Shown here: piece by piece, positions 1 to 8,198 of the stretch
How the letters are laid out: each line of letters starts with the position of its first letter
Numbering within the stretch: position 1 is the first letter of the stretch
Assembly: GCF_023806565.1 (NCBI RefSeq)
Contig: NZ_JAMTDV010000062.1
Coordinates: 25,198-89,197 of the forward strand
Reading direction: 5' to 3'
DNA: 64,000 nt
Source of the DNA: Accumulibacter sp.
GTDB taxonomy: Bacteria; Pseudomonadota; Gammaproteobacteria; Burkholderiales; Rhodocyclaceae
Notes under the pieces: generated by a model
The model's input: the letters and a program-made list of their open reading frames with translations, nothing else
Databases searched by the model: none
Told to the model about the DNA's origin: nothing
Program-made: the position numbers and the translations under genes

Positions 1-608
1 GTCAGATGCGCGTGCCGCCGGCGATGCTGCTGGCCGAGATGGGGGGCCTGGTGACTGCCGTTACCGAACTGCCTGACGGCCGCCTGGTGATGATGATGGA
101 CGTCGAGAAGGTCCTCTCGGAAACGACCGGCTATGATGACGAAATCGTCTACCGCAATATCAAGCCGATCGGGAATTCGGGCTTGACCGTGTTTTTTGCG
201 GACGATTCGGCGGTCGCGCGCAAGCAGATCCGGCGGACGCTGGAAGCGATGGGGGTGAAATACGTGTCCACGATCAACGGTCGGGAGGCTTGGGAAGAAC
301 TCGAAAAAATGGCGGACTATGCGCAGGCGTCCGGTCAGGCTGTAACGGAACTGATCAGCCTGTTGCTCACCGACATTGAAATGCCGGAGATGGACGGTTA
401 CATTCTGACCAAGAAGGTGAAGTCCGACCCGCGATTCGCCGGCGTGCCGGTGATCATGCATTCATCACTGTCCGGCATGTCGAATCAGCAACTCGGCAAG
501 TCCGTCGGCGTGGACGAATATGTGCCCAAGTTCGAACCGCAGCGTCTTTCGGAAACCTTGGCGCGCAGACTGCGGCACGAACTTCCGGCGGTGGGACAGT
601 TGACCTGA
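1..608 (+). CDS. cheV: Chemotaxis coupling protein CheV, 5'-truncated by window edge
   Basis: The visible part is the end of a CheW-like coupling domain followed by a response-regulator receiver domain, the architecture of CheV. CheV links chemoreceptors to CheA and is tuned by phosphorylation of its receiver. The receiver shows the acidic pair in FFADDS, the phosphoacceptor in LLTDIEMPEMDG, and a late lysine in VPKFEP. The protein is closely similar to the complete CheV encoded just downstream; both share the stretch DPRFAGVPV followed by MHSSLS. The frame is open to the first base of the window, so the true start and most of the CheW domain lie outside. It ends 33 bases before the next cheV start, which suggests co-transcription. 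Confidence 0.9.
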   Translation, partial: QMRVPPAMLLAEMGGLVTAVTELPDGRLVMMMDVEKVLSETTGYDDEIVYRNIKPIGNSGLTVFFADDSAVARKQIRRTLEAMGVKYVSTINGREAWEELEKMADYAQASGQAVTELISLLLTDIEMPEMDGYILTKKVKSDPRFAGVPVIMHSSLSGMSNQQLGKSVGVDEYVPKFEPQRLSETLARRLRHELPAVGQLT

Positions 609-641
609 TAGCGGATTGCCCGATCATTCTGGAGCGACACG

Positions 642-1580
642 ATGGATATGGCCGAACGGAAAAAGCTGCTCGACGGCGTCGATGCCCGCACCCGGCTTGC
701 CGGTTCGAACAAGATGGAGATCTTGCTGTTCTCGCTGGGAACGCGCGAAACGTTCGGGATCAACGTGTTCAAGGTGCGGGAAGTCGGGCGGACGCCGCAC
801 ATCACCCGGACACCGAACATGCCGCGCGGCGTCGAAGGGCTGATTTCTCTGCGCGGCAATGTCATTCCGGTGCTCTCGCTGATTTCCTTTCTCGAGCACA
901 AGGAGCAACCCGAGGGCTACGGGGGAACCATGATGGTCGCCGAGTTCTCCAAACGCACGCTGGGTTTCCTGGTGCATGAAGTCGATCGCATCATCCGCGT
1001 AGACTGGGAGAAGGTGAAGGCGCCGGAAACGGTACTGTCGAGCAATCAGGGTCTGATCACCGCGGTCACTGAACTCGACAACGGAAAGCTGGTGTCGATT
1101 CTCGACGTCGAGCAGATTCTCGCCAATGCCTTTGGCGAGGCGGTCATCGTCGACATTCCGCCGGCCAACGTCGAGGAAGAAGTCAGCGTGTTCTTTGCGG
1201 ACGATTCGGTGGTCGCCCGACGGAAGATCGCCGAGGTGCTCGACAAGCTCGGCGTCCGAAACAAACAGGCGACGAACGGAGCAGAGGCCTGGAGTCGGCT
1301 GCAGGCGATCGCCACGCACGCAGTGCATACCGGGCGAGCGGTGCGCGACGAGATCCGGCTGATTCTCGTCGATGCCGAGATGCCCGAGATGGACGGTTAC
1401 GTGCTGACCAAGAACATCAAGGGCGACCCCCGCTTTGCCGGCGTGCCGGTGGTCATGCACTCGTCGCTATCGTCCCAAGCGAATCATGCGATGGGCAAGG
1501 CGGTGGGGGTGGACGCCTACGTCGGCAAGTTCGACGCCGGCGTTCTTGCCGATACCCTGCGTCCGCTGCTTGAACGTTGA
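642..1580 (+). CDS. cheV: Chemotaxis coupling protein CheV, complete
   Basis: This 312-residue protein has a CheW-like domain (about residues 22-165) and a receiver domain (about 182-312). Visible receiver residues are the acidic pair D187-D188, the phosphoacceptor D244 in LVDAEMPEMDG, and the lysine in VGKFDA. CheV proteins scaffold CheA to receptors, and phosphorylation of the receiver adjusts signalling or acts as a phosphate sink. The ATG is preceded by GGAGCGACACG, a usable ribosome-binding site. It is the second of two adjacent cheV genes and sits directly upstream of cheY, cheZ and cheA. The length is normal for the family. Confidence 0.95.
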   Translation: MDMAERKKLLDGVDARTRLAGSNKMEILLFSLGTRETFGINVFKVREVGRTPHITRTPNMPRGVEGLISLRGNVIPVLSLISFLEHKEQPEGYGGTMMVAEFSKRTLGFLVHEVDRIIRVDWEKVKAPETVLSSNQGLITAVTELDNGKLVSILDVEQILANAFGEAVIVDIPPANVEEEVSVFFADDSVVARRKIAEVLDKLGVRNKQATNGAEAWSRLQAIATHAVHTGRAVRDEIRLILVDAEMPEMDGYVLTKNIKGDPRFAGVPVVMHSSLSSQANHAMGKAVGVDAYVGKFDAGVLADTLRPLLER

Positions 1581-1629
1581 ACGCCTGGGCAGAACTCCTC
1601 GCGAGCGCACGACGGGCGGAGCTTCTCGC

Positions 1630-1645
1630 TGGCAGATGCAATGCA
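1630..1645 (+). promoter_or_regulatory. Candidate sigma-54 promoter of cheY
   Basis: The 16 bases read TGGCAGA, four bases, then ATGCA. They keep the essential -24 GG and -12 GC at the correct spacing against the consensus TGGCACG-N4-TTGCA. The pattern closely resembles the candidate promoter found before fliF. Transcription would begin near base 1656, 25 bases before the cheY start. This is a motif match only. Confidence 0.5.
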
Positions 1646-1680
1646 GGCGCTGAACAAACCGAAGCAATCAGGAGTACGAC

Positions 1681-2070
1681 ATGGCTGATCCAAAGATGCG
1701 AATTCTGGTGGTTGACGATTTCTCGACGATGCGACGCATCGTCAGGAATCTCCTCAAGGAACTCGGTTTCGTCAACGTCGATGAGGCGGAAGACGGTGCG
1801 GTCGCACTCAAGAAGCTGCAGGGAGGAGGATTCGAGTTTGTGGTGACCGACTGGAACATGCCGAACATGGACGGTTTGCAGCTGCTCAAGGAAATTCGCA
1901 GTACGCCGGCGCTCAGGAACCTGCCGGTGATGATGATTACCGCCGAGGCGAAGAAGGAAAACATCATCGCGGCCGCACAGGCGGGGGCAAGCGGCTATAT
2001 CGTCAAGCCTTTCACGGCGACGACGCTGGCCGAGAAGCTGCAGAAGATCTTCGACAAGATGGGTGGCTGA
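1681..2070 (+). CDS. cheY: Chemotaxis response regulator CheY
   Basis: This is a 129-residue single-domain receiver. When phosphorylated by CheA, CheY binds FliM at the flagellar switch and changes the direction of rotation. The functional residues fall at the same numbers as in Escherichia coli CheY: acidic pair D12-D13, phosphoacceptor D57 ([12 protein letters not shown]), T87 and K109. The start is preceded by AGGAGTACGAC. It follows the complete cheV after a 100-base gap holding a candidate sigma-54 promoter, and its end overlaps the region just before cheZ, so the two are probably translationally coupled. Confidence 0.97.
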   Translation: MADPKMRILVVDDFSTMRRIVRNLLKELGFVNVDEAEDGAVALKKLQGGGFEFVVTDWNMPNMDGLQLLKEIRSTPALRNLPVMMITAEAKKENIIAAAQAGASGYIVKPFTATTLAEKLQKIFDKMGG

Positions 2071-2071
2071 G

Positions 2072-2911
2072 ATGAGCAACGTCGATCAATCCGGGGATTC
2101 CCGCGAACTCGAGGAACTGTTCGACACCATCGCTGCTGGAATCGCGGCGATGCCGGCACCACCTGCCGAGTCGCTGTCAGGGCACGGGCGCGTGGCGGAC
2201 GCAACGACCGACAGCGACGAACTGCAGGCACTGTTCGATTCGGTTGCCGCCGGACAAGGCGCGGGCAATGGCGAAGCGGTCGCGGGTGGCGCGCAGTGGC
2301 AGTCGCAGGAGAGGGTGTTTCAGCGGGTGGGCCAGATGACCAGGCAGCTGCACGACACGCTCGGCCAACTCGGTTACCACGAACTCCTCGAGAGTACCGC
2401 GGCGGCGATTCCCGATGCCAAGGACCGGCTCCACTACGTGGTCAATCTGACCGAGCAGGCGGCCTGCCGCGTATTGAATGCGACGGACATCGCGAACCCG
2501 ATACAGGACGAACTGGAGGCGGGCTCGGCTGCCCTGGCCGCGAAATGGGACGCGCTGTTCGCCAACCGGATGGGCGTAGACGAGTTCAGGCAACTCGCCG
2601 AAGAGACGCGTTCGTTTCTCAAGGATGGTCTGCCGGGGAAAACTGGAGCGACCAAGGCACAGCTGCTCGAAATCGTCATGGCCCAGGATTTTCAGGATCT
2701 GACCGGGCAGGTGATCAAGAAGATCATCACGGTCGCGCAGGAGCTCGAGGCCCAACTGATGGGGGTACTCATCGAATCCCTGCCGGGCGAGCGGCGGACC
2801 GATTCGCTGATGAGCCTGCTCAACGGGCCGGTGATCAACGCCGAAGGGCGCGGCGATGTCGTAACCACGCAGCAACAGGTCGACGAGCTGCTCGGCAGCC
2901 TGGGATTCTAG
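2072..2911 (+). CDS. cheZ: CheY-P phosphatase CheZ
   Basis: CheZ removes phosphate from CheY-P and so ends the turning signal. The family signature QDFQDLTGQ is present at residues 205-213, including the aspartate (D209) and catalytic glutamine (Q213) inferred from E. coli CheZ. The ATG at 2072 is chosen because its product begins MSNVDQS directly after the cheY stop. A GTG at 2063 would add three residues. At 279 residues it is longer than the E. coli protein (214); the extra length is at the N terminus, where a short motif (ELxxLFD[T/S][I/V]AAG) occurs twice, at about residues 12-23 and 50-61. The gene lies between cheY and cheA. Confidence 0.93.
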   Translation: MSNVDQSGDSRELEELFDTIAAGIAAMPAPPAESLSGHGRVADATTDSDELQALFDSVAAGQGAGNGEAVAGGAQWQSQERVFQRVGQMTRQLHDTLGQLGYHELLESTAAAIPDAKDRLHYVVNLTEQAACRVLNATDIANPIQDELEAGSAALAAKWDALFANRMGVDEFRQLAEETRSFLKDGLPGKTGATKAQLLEIVMAQDFQDLTGQVIKKIITVAQELEAQLMGVLIESLPGERRTDSLMSLLNGPVINAEGRGDVVTTQQQVDELLGSLGF

Positions 2912-2921
2912 GAGGTTCGGG

Positions 2922-4811
2922 ATGAGCGATTTTGCCGGGATGGAGGATCTCCTCAAGGATTTCTTGCAGGAGGCCGGTGACCTCCTGTCGGATGTCGACA
3001 ACAAGCTGGTCGATCTCGAGCGGAGTCCCGATGATCGCCAGTTGCTGAACGATATCTTCCGGGGTTTTCATACGATCAAGGGTGGCGCCGGCTTCCTCAA
3101 CGCGGGCGAGTTGGTCACTCTCTGCCACTTGACCGAGAACCTGTTCGACAAGCTCAGGAACGCGGAGATGGCGCTCACGCCGGGATTGATGGATACCATC
3201 CTTGAGGCGACCCGGAGCGTGCGCGGCATGTTCGGCGAAATCGCGCAGGGCACCCAGCCACGTCCGGCTGCGGCCGAGGTAATCGCCGACCTGCGGGCGG
3301 CGCTCGCCGGCGAGATTGACGCCGCACCCGCCGCTGGGGCCGACACCGTGGTCGAAGAGGGTCCGGATTGGCAAGCGCTGCACCAGGCGGTGACAGGTCA
3401 GGGGGGCATGCCCGGTGTCGCCGCAGCGCAGCGCGTGTCGACCGATTCCCGTGATGCGCCGCCAGCGGTCGACGAGCCCCTGCTGCAGCCACATTTTCCT
3501 CCCGAGGGGCGTCGCGCAAGCGACCGGCCCGGTGCTGCGGCGAGTGGTGTTCCTTCCGGGCGCCGGGCCGACGAGAAAGCCGCCGCGCGCGAGACGACGA
3601 TTCGCGTCGATATTTCGCGCCTCGACCAGGTGCTCAATCTGTCCGGGGAGATCGGCCTGACGAAAAATCGGCTGACCAGCCTGCGCGCCGACATTATCGC
3701 TGGCCGGACCGACTCCGAGACGCTGCAGGCGCTCGATCAGGCGGTCAGCCAGCTAGACCTGCTCGTTTCCGACCTGCAGAACTCGGTGATGAAGACGCGA
3801 ATGCAGCCGATCGGCCGCCTGTTCCAGAAATACCCGCGCATCGCACGCGATCTGGCGCGCCAACTCGGCAAGGACGTTGAACTGACGCTGGTCGGCGAAG
3901 AAACCGAGGTCGACAAGACGATGATCGAGGACTTGGCCGACCCGCTGATCCACCTGATCCGCAACGCAGTCGATCATGGAGTCGAATCCCCGGACGAGCG
4001 CCGCCTGGCGGGCAAACGGCCGAAGAGTGTCGTCCGTCTGGAAGCGCGGCAGGAGGGGGACCACATCGTCCTGATCATTGCCGACGACGGGCGCGGCATG
4101 AGTCCCGAGCGGATTCGGGCCAAGGCGATCGAGAAGAACATCATCAGTGAAGAGGACGCCAACACCCTGGATGACCGGCAGAGTCTGAACCTGATCTTTC
4201 TGCCCGGGTTCTCGACGATGTCGCAGGCTTCGGCCGTTTCCGGTCGGGGGGTCGGCATGGATGTGGTCAAGACCAACATCCAGAAACTCAACGGCACGAT
4301 CGAAATCCGCTCGGAGCCGGGTAACGGGTCGGTGTTCACCATTTCACTGCCGCTGACCCTGGCGATCCTGCCGGTTCTCCTCGTTCTCCTGGGGGATCAG
4401 CCGTTCGCGCTGCCGCTGTCGATGGTCAGGGAGATCCTGCCGATCGATCCGCAGCGGATGCAGGAAGTCGGTGGCAGGGAGACGCTGGTGGTACGTGGCG
4501 AGGTGCTGCCGGTGATCGCGCTGTCGCGCCTGCTTGGTTGGCCGCAGGTGCAGGAGCCGGAATACGGAGTGCTGATGCAGGCTGCCGAGCGGAGTTTCAT
4601 CCTTGCCGTGGACAATTTTGCCGGACGCGACGATGCCGTGATCAAGGCGCTCGACGACTTCCGTCCGCGCGGGGTGGCCGGAGTGACGACGCTGTCGAAC
4701 GGCCAGATCGTCCTGATTCTGGATATGAAAGAACTGCTTGCCGATCTCGCCACGGTCGCCGACCGGGATGCGCGCAGTGTAGCGACGCGCGCGCTCGAGG
4801 TTTTCGCCTGA
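2922..4811 (+). CDS. cheA: Chemotaxis histidine kinase CheA
   Basis: CheA is the receptor-coupled kinase that phosphorylates CheY and CheB. This 629-residue protein has an N-terminal Hpt domain with phosphoacceptor H50 in FHTIKGGAGF. A low-complexity Ala/Pro/Arg-rich linker follows (about 112-223), then the dimerisation segment starting near TTIRVDISRLD, an ATPase domain containing IRNAVDHGVE and DDGRGMS, and a C-terminal CheW-like domain (about 490-625). No segment resembling the P2 CheY-binding domain is evident in the linker. The ATG follows GGAGGTTCGGG, ten bases after the cheZ stop. It is the last gene of the visible chemotaxis group; the next gene begins 170 bases on. Confidence 0.96.
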   Translation: MSDFAGMEDLLKDFLQEAGDLLSDVDNKLVDLERSPDDRQLLNDIFRGFHTIKGGAGFLNAGELVTLCHLTENLFDKLRNAEMALTPGLMDTILEATRSVRGMFGEIAQGTQPRPAAAEVIADLRAALAGEIDAAPAAGADTVVEEGPDWQALHQAVTGQGGMPGVAAAQRVSTDSRDAPPAVDEPLLQPHFPPEGRRASDRPGAAASGVPSGRRADEKAAARETTIRVDISRLDQVLNLSGEIGLTKNRLTSLRADIIAGRTDSETLQALDQAVSQLDLLVSDLQNSVMKTRMQPIGRLFQKYPRIARDLARQLGKDVELTLVGEETEVDKTMIEDLADPLIHLIRNAVDHGVESPDERRLAGKRPKSVVRLEARQEGDHIVLIIADDGRGMSPERIRAKAIEKNIISEEDANTLDDRQSLNLIFLPGFSTMSQASAVSGRGVGMDVVKTNIQKLNGTIEIRSEPGNGSVFTISLPLTLAILPVLLVLLGDQPFALPLSMVREILPIDPQRMQEVGGRETLVVRGEVLPVIALSRLLGWPQVQEPEYGVLMQAAERSFILAVDNFAGRDDAVIKALDDFRPRGVAGVTTLSNGQIVLILDMKELLADLATVADRDARSVATRALEVFA

Positions 4812-4981
4812 CGGAACTTGCGAACAGGAGGACGCAAGCAAAATCTGGCGAAACCGGTGCGCCTCCGAGACAATTGTTGTTCCTGCGCAACTAAGCGAGA
4901 ATCCGCCTAAATAGAAGCTCATAATCCTCTCTTTTAACGGTTGTTTTTCTATAATGGCCTCGAGTAATACGGAAGCTCGAC
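4812..4981 (+). promoter_or_regulatory. Intergenic region before flhB with promoter-like motifs
   Basis: This 170-base gap is visibly richer in A and T than its surroundings. A perfect TATAAT lies at 4950-4955, though no good -35 box is seen 16-18 bases upstream. A weaker sigma-54-like match begins TGGCGAA at 4846, with GTGC at the -12 position (bases 4857-4860). The flhB start is preceded by GGAAGCTCGAC. Which motif is used cannot be decided from sequence. Confidence 0.4.
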
Positions 4982-6121
4982 ATGGCTGAGGAAAGCGACC
5001 TCGAAAGGACCGAACAGGCGTCGCCAAGACGCCTGGAACAGGCACGCGAGGAGGGACAGGTACCGCGTTCGCGCGAGGTTGGCGCGTTCCTGATCCTGAT
5101 CGTCGCGGCAGCGGCCTTCTGGCTGATCGGGCCGTGGATGGTGCAGCGACTGTTGGCTGTTTTCCGGCGAGGTCTGCAGGTCGACCAGAGCCTGGCGCAC
5201 GATCCGTCGTTGGTTCTGCTCCGTCTCGCCGATGTTTCGCTCGACGGCTTGCTGATTTGCGCTCCCCTGTTCGTCGCACTGCTCGTTGCGGCGCTGCTCG
5301 CGCCTTTCTTCCTTGGCAGCTGGAGCTTCTCTCCGAAAGCCCTGCTGCCTGACTTGGGGCGGCTCGATCCGCTCGCGGGACTGGCCCGCGTGTTTTCCTG
5401 GAGCGGCCTGGTCGAGTTGCTCAAGGCCGTGGCCAAGGCCTCCCTGCTCGGTGGGGTTGCCGTGTGGGTTCTGTGGAACGAGCGGGATGATCTTCTCGCC
5501 ATGTTTGCCCAATCCCTTCCGGCCGGCCTGGCCAGCGCCGGCCATCTGCTCACCTTTACCTTCTTTGTGATCGTCGCGGCGATGTCGCTGATCGTCGCCG
5601 TCGATGTCCCATTCCAGCTCTGGCACTACCACGACAAGCTGAAGATGAGCCGCCAGGAACTCAAGCAGGAAGGCAAGGAGCTGGAGGGAAATCCCGAGGT
5701 CAAAGGGCGCATCCGGCGTCTGCAGCGTGAAGCGGCGCGCAAGCGGATGATGGCAGCCGTCCCGATGGCCGATGTCATCGTTACCAATCCCACTCACTAC
5801 GCGGTGGCTGTCGCCTACAAGAGCGGCATGCGGGCGCCGAAGGTGCTGGCCAAGGGAATGGGGGAGATCGCCCTGACGATCCGTCGGGTCGCCGGCGAAA
5901 ACGAGATTCCGATGATCGAGGCGGCGCCGCTGGCGCGCGCCCTGTATCGTCATGTCGAGCTTGATGCGGAAATCCCGGCGACGCTGTACGCGGCGGTGGC
6001 CGAGGTGCTGGCGTATATTTATCAGTTGAGCACTTGGCGGCACAGTGGCGGCAACCGTCCGCTGCCGCCGCGCACGCTTGCCGTTCTTGACGAGCATCTT
6101 GCGGAGGCAGGCGATGGCTGA
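4982..6121 (+). CDS. flhB: Flagellar export gate protein FlhB
   Basis: FlhB is an inner-membrane component of the flagellar type III export gate that switches substrate specificity from rod/hook to filament proteins. The 379-residue product has a polar N terminus (SDLERTEQASPRRLEQAREEG region), four hydrophobic segments within about residues 33-215, and a cytoplasmic C-terminal domain. The self-cleavage motif NPTH is present with cleavage expected between N269 and P270. The length is normal. It is the first gene of the flhB-flhA-flhF-flhG-fliA-motC-motD run; its last eight bases overlap the start of flhA. Confidence 0.96.
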   Translation: MAEESDLERTEQASPRRLEQAREEGQVPRSREVGAFLILIVAAAAFWLIGPWMVQRLLAVFRRGLQVDQSLAHDPSLVLLRLADVSLDGLLICAPLFVALLVAALLAPFFLGSWSFSPKALLPDLGRLDPLAGLARVFSWSGLVELLKAVAKASLLGGVAVWVLWNERDDLLAMFAQSLPAGLASAGHLLTFTFFVIVAAMSLIVAVDVPFQLWHYHDKLKMSRQELKQEGKELEGNPEVKGRIRRLQREAARKRMMAAVPMADVIVTNPTHYAVAVAYKSGMRAPKVLAKGMGEIALTIRRVAGENEIPMIEAAPLARALYRHVELDAEIPATLYAAVAEVLAYIYQLSTWRHSGGNRPLPPRTLAVLDEHLAEAGDG

Positions 6122-8198
6122 CGCAAGCGTGGCGCTGCGCGTGATCTTCGACCGTCTCGGTCAGCGACAACTGGCGGGTCCGGGGCTGATCCTGCTGATC
6201 CTGGCGATGATGGTTCTGCCATTGCCGCCGTTTGTCCTGGATCTGTTCTTCACCTTCAACATTGCAATTTCGGTGATCGTCATGCTGGTGGCGATGAGCG
6301 TGATGAAGCCGCTCGACTTTTCCGTCTTTCCCACCGTCCTGCTGGTGACGACCCTCTTGCGTCTGTCGCTGAACGTGGCTTCGACGCGGGTCGTCCTGCT
6401 CGAAGGGCATACCGGTCCGGGCGCGGCCGGGCGCGTGATCGAAGCCTTCGGACATTTCCTGGTCGGCGGCAACTATGTGGTCGGCCTGGTAGTGTTCACG
6501 ATTCTCGTCGTCATCAATTTCGTGGTCATCACCAAGGGTGCGGGACGGGTGGCCGAGGTGGCTGCGCGCTTCACCCTCGACGGCATGCCGGGCAAACAGA
6601 TGGCAATCGATGCCGATCTCAATGCCGGCCTGATCGGTGAGGAGGAGGCGCGCAAGCGCCGCGCCGGCATTGCCCAGGAAGCCGACTTTTTTGGTTCGAT
6701 GGACGGCGCCTCGAAGTTCGTTCGCGGTGACGCGGTGGCCGGCATCCTGATCATGTTGATCAATGTTTTTGGCGGCCTGTTCGTCGGGGTTCTGCAACAC
6801 GATCTGGATCTCGGCACGGCCGCGCGCACCTATACCCTGCTGACGATTGGCGATGGCTTGGTGGCGCAGATTCCGGCACTGATCATTTCGATCGCCGCGG
6901 GTATGGTGGTGACGCGCGTCGGCGATGATCAGGACGTCTCGCAGCAGTTCGTCGCACAGCTTTTCGACAACCCCAAGCTGCTGTTCCTGACTGCCGGGAT
7001 CATCGGTCTGCTGGGTCTGATCCCCGGCATGCCCAATTTCGTCTTTCTGCTGTTGGCCAGCATGTTCGCGGTGATGGCCGCGCGACTCGAAAAGCGGCAG
7101 GGCACCGTTGCGCCGGTGCCGGTGACGGTTGCGCCGTCGGTCGCGCGCGAAACCCAGGAGGCCAGTTGGAGCGATGTCACGCCGCTCGACGTGCTCGGCC
7201 TCGAAGTCGGCTATCGTCTGATCCCGCTGGTCGACAAATCGCAGGACGGTGAATTGCTGCGCCGGATCCGCGGCATCCGCAAGAAGTTCGCGCAGGAAGT
7301 GGGATTCCTCGTGTCGCCCGTGCACATTCGTGACAATCTGGAACTGAAACCGAACGCTTACAAGATCGTCCTCAAGGGCGTCGAGATCGGCGACGGCGAG
7401 GCATTTCCCGGAAGCCTGCTGGCGATCAATCCGGGACGGGTGGCCGGCGATCTCCCCGGCACGGCCACCAAGGACCCCGCTTTCGGGCTGCCGGCGGTGT
7501 GGATCGACCCGGCCCTGCGCGAGCAGGCGCAGGCCTACGGCTATACGGTGGTCGATGCCAGTACGGTAGTCGCGACACACCTCAATCACCTGATCCTGAC
7601 GCACGCTGCCGAACTGCTGGGGCGTCAGGAGACGCAGGCGCTGCTCGATCACGTGGCCAAGGACATGCCGAAACTCGTCGAAGATCTGGTGCCCAAGGCC
7701 CTGCCCCTCGGCGTCGTGCAAAAAGTGTTGCGCAACCTGCTCGATGAGGGCGTGCACCTGCGCGACATGCGCACGGTGATCGAGACCCTGGCCGACGGCG
7801 CACCACGCTCGCAGGACCCCGAGATATTGACCGCACAGGTGCGGACCAGTCTCGGGCGCGCGATCGTCCAGGAACTCTTTCCGGGCAACACCGAGATGCA
7901 GGTGATGTCGCTCGAGCCACGGCTCGAGCGCCTCCTGCTGCAGGCGGTTGCCGGCGGTGGCGATGGCGCCGGCATCGAACCGGGCCTGGCGGATACGCTG
8001 CTGCGTGAGGCGGTCGCGGCGGCGCAGCGTCAGGAAGCGGTCGGATCGCCGATGGTCCTGCTGGTTCCGGGGACCTTGCGCACGCTCCTGTCGCGCTTCC
8101 TGCGTCGCAGCATTTCCCAGTTGAAGGTCCTGGCGCACGCGGAAGTGCCTGAAAGCAGGACGATCAAGGTGACCTCCATCATTGGACAAAGAGCATGA
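6114..8198 (+). CDS. flhA: Flagellar export gate protein FlhA
   Basis: FlhA forms the nonameric ring of the type III export gate and uses its cytoplasmic domain to dock chaperone-substrate complexes. The 694-residue protein has a hydrophobic N-terminal half with about eight membrane segments. The conserved family block is visible (RVAEVAARFTLDGMPGKQM, then IDADLNAGLI). A long soluble C-terminal domain starts near residue 330. The ATG at 6114 gives the standard N terminus and overlaps the flhB stop by eight bases; an upstream in-frame start at 6045 would lie deep inside flhB and is not favoured. The stop overlaps the flhF start (ATGA). Confidence 0.96.
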   Translation: MADASVALRVIFDRLGQRQLAGPGLILLILAMMVLPLPPFVLDLFFTFNIAISVIVMLVAMSVMKPLDFSVFPTVLLVTTLLRLSLNVASTRVVLLEGHTGPGAAGRVIEAFGHFLVGGNYVVGLVVFTILVVINFVVITKGAGRVAEVAARFTLDGMPGKQMAIDADLNAGLIGEEEARKRRAGIAQEADFFGSMDGASKFVRGDAVAGILIMLINVFGGLFVGVLQHDLDLGTAARTYTLLTIGDGLVAQIPALIISIAAGMVVTRVGDDQDVSQQFVAQLFDNPKLLFLTAGIIGLLGLIPGMPNFVFLLLASMFAVMAARLEKRQGTVAPVPVTVAPSVARETQEASWSDVTPLDVLGLEVGYRLIPLVDKSQDGELLRRIRGIRKKFAQEVGFLVSPVHIRDNLELKPNAYKIVLKGVEIGDGEAFPGSLLAINPGRVAGDLPGTATKDPAFGLPAVWIDPALREQAQAYGYTVVDASTVVATHLNHLILTHAAELLGRQETQALLDHVAKDMPKLVEDLVPKALPLGVVQKVLRNLLDEGVHLRDMRTVIETLADGAPRSQDPEILTAQVRTSLGRAIVQELFPGNTEMQVMSLEPRLERLLLQAVAGGGDGAGIEPGLADTLLREAVAAAQRQEAVGSPMVLLVPGTLRTLLSRFLRRSISQLKVLAHAEVPESRTIKVTSIIGQRA

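Noticed and set aside
5781-8189. 802-codon minus-strand open frame opposite flhA
   Set aside because: It mirrors flhB and flhA, lacks a ribosome-binding site and has a His/Gln/Arg-rich composition typical of antisense frames in GC-rich DNA.
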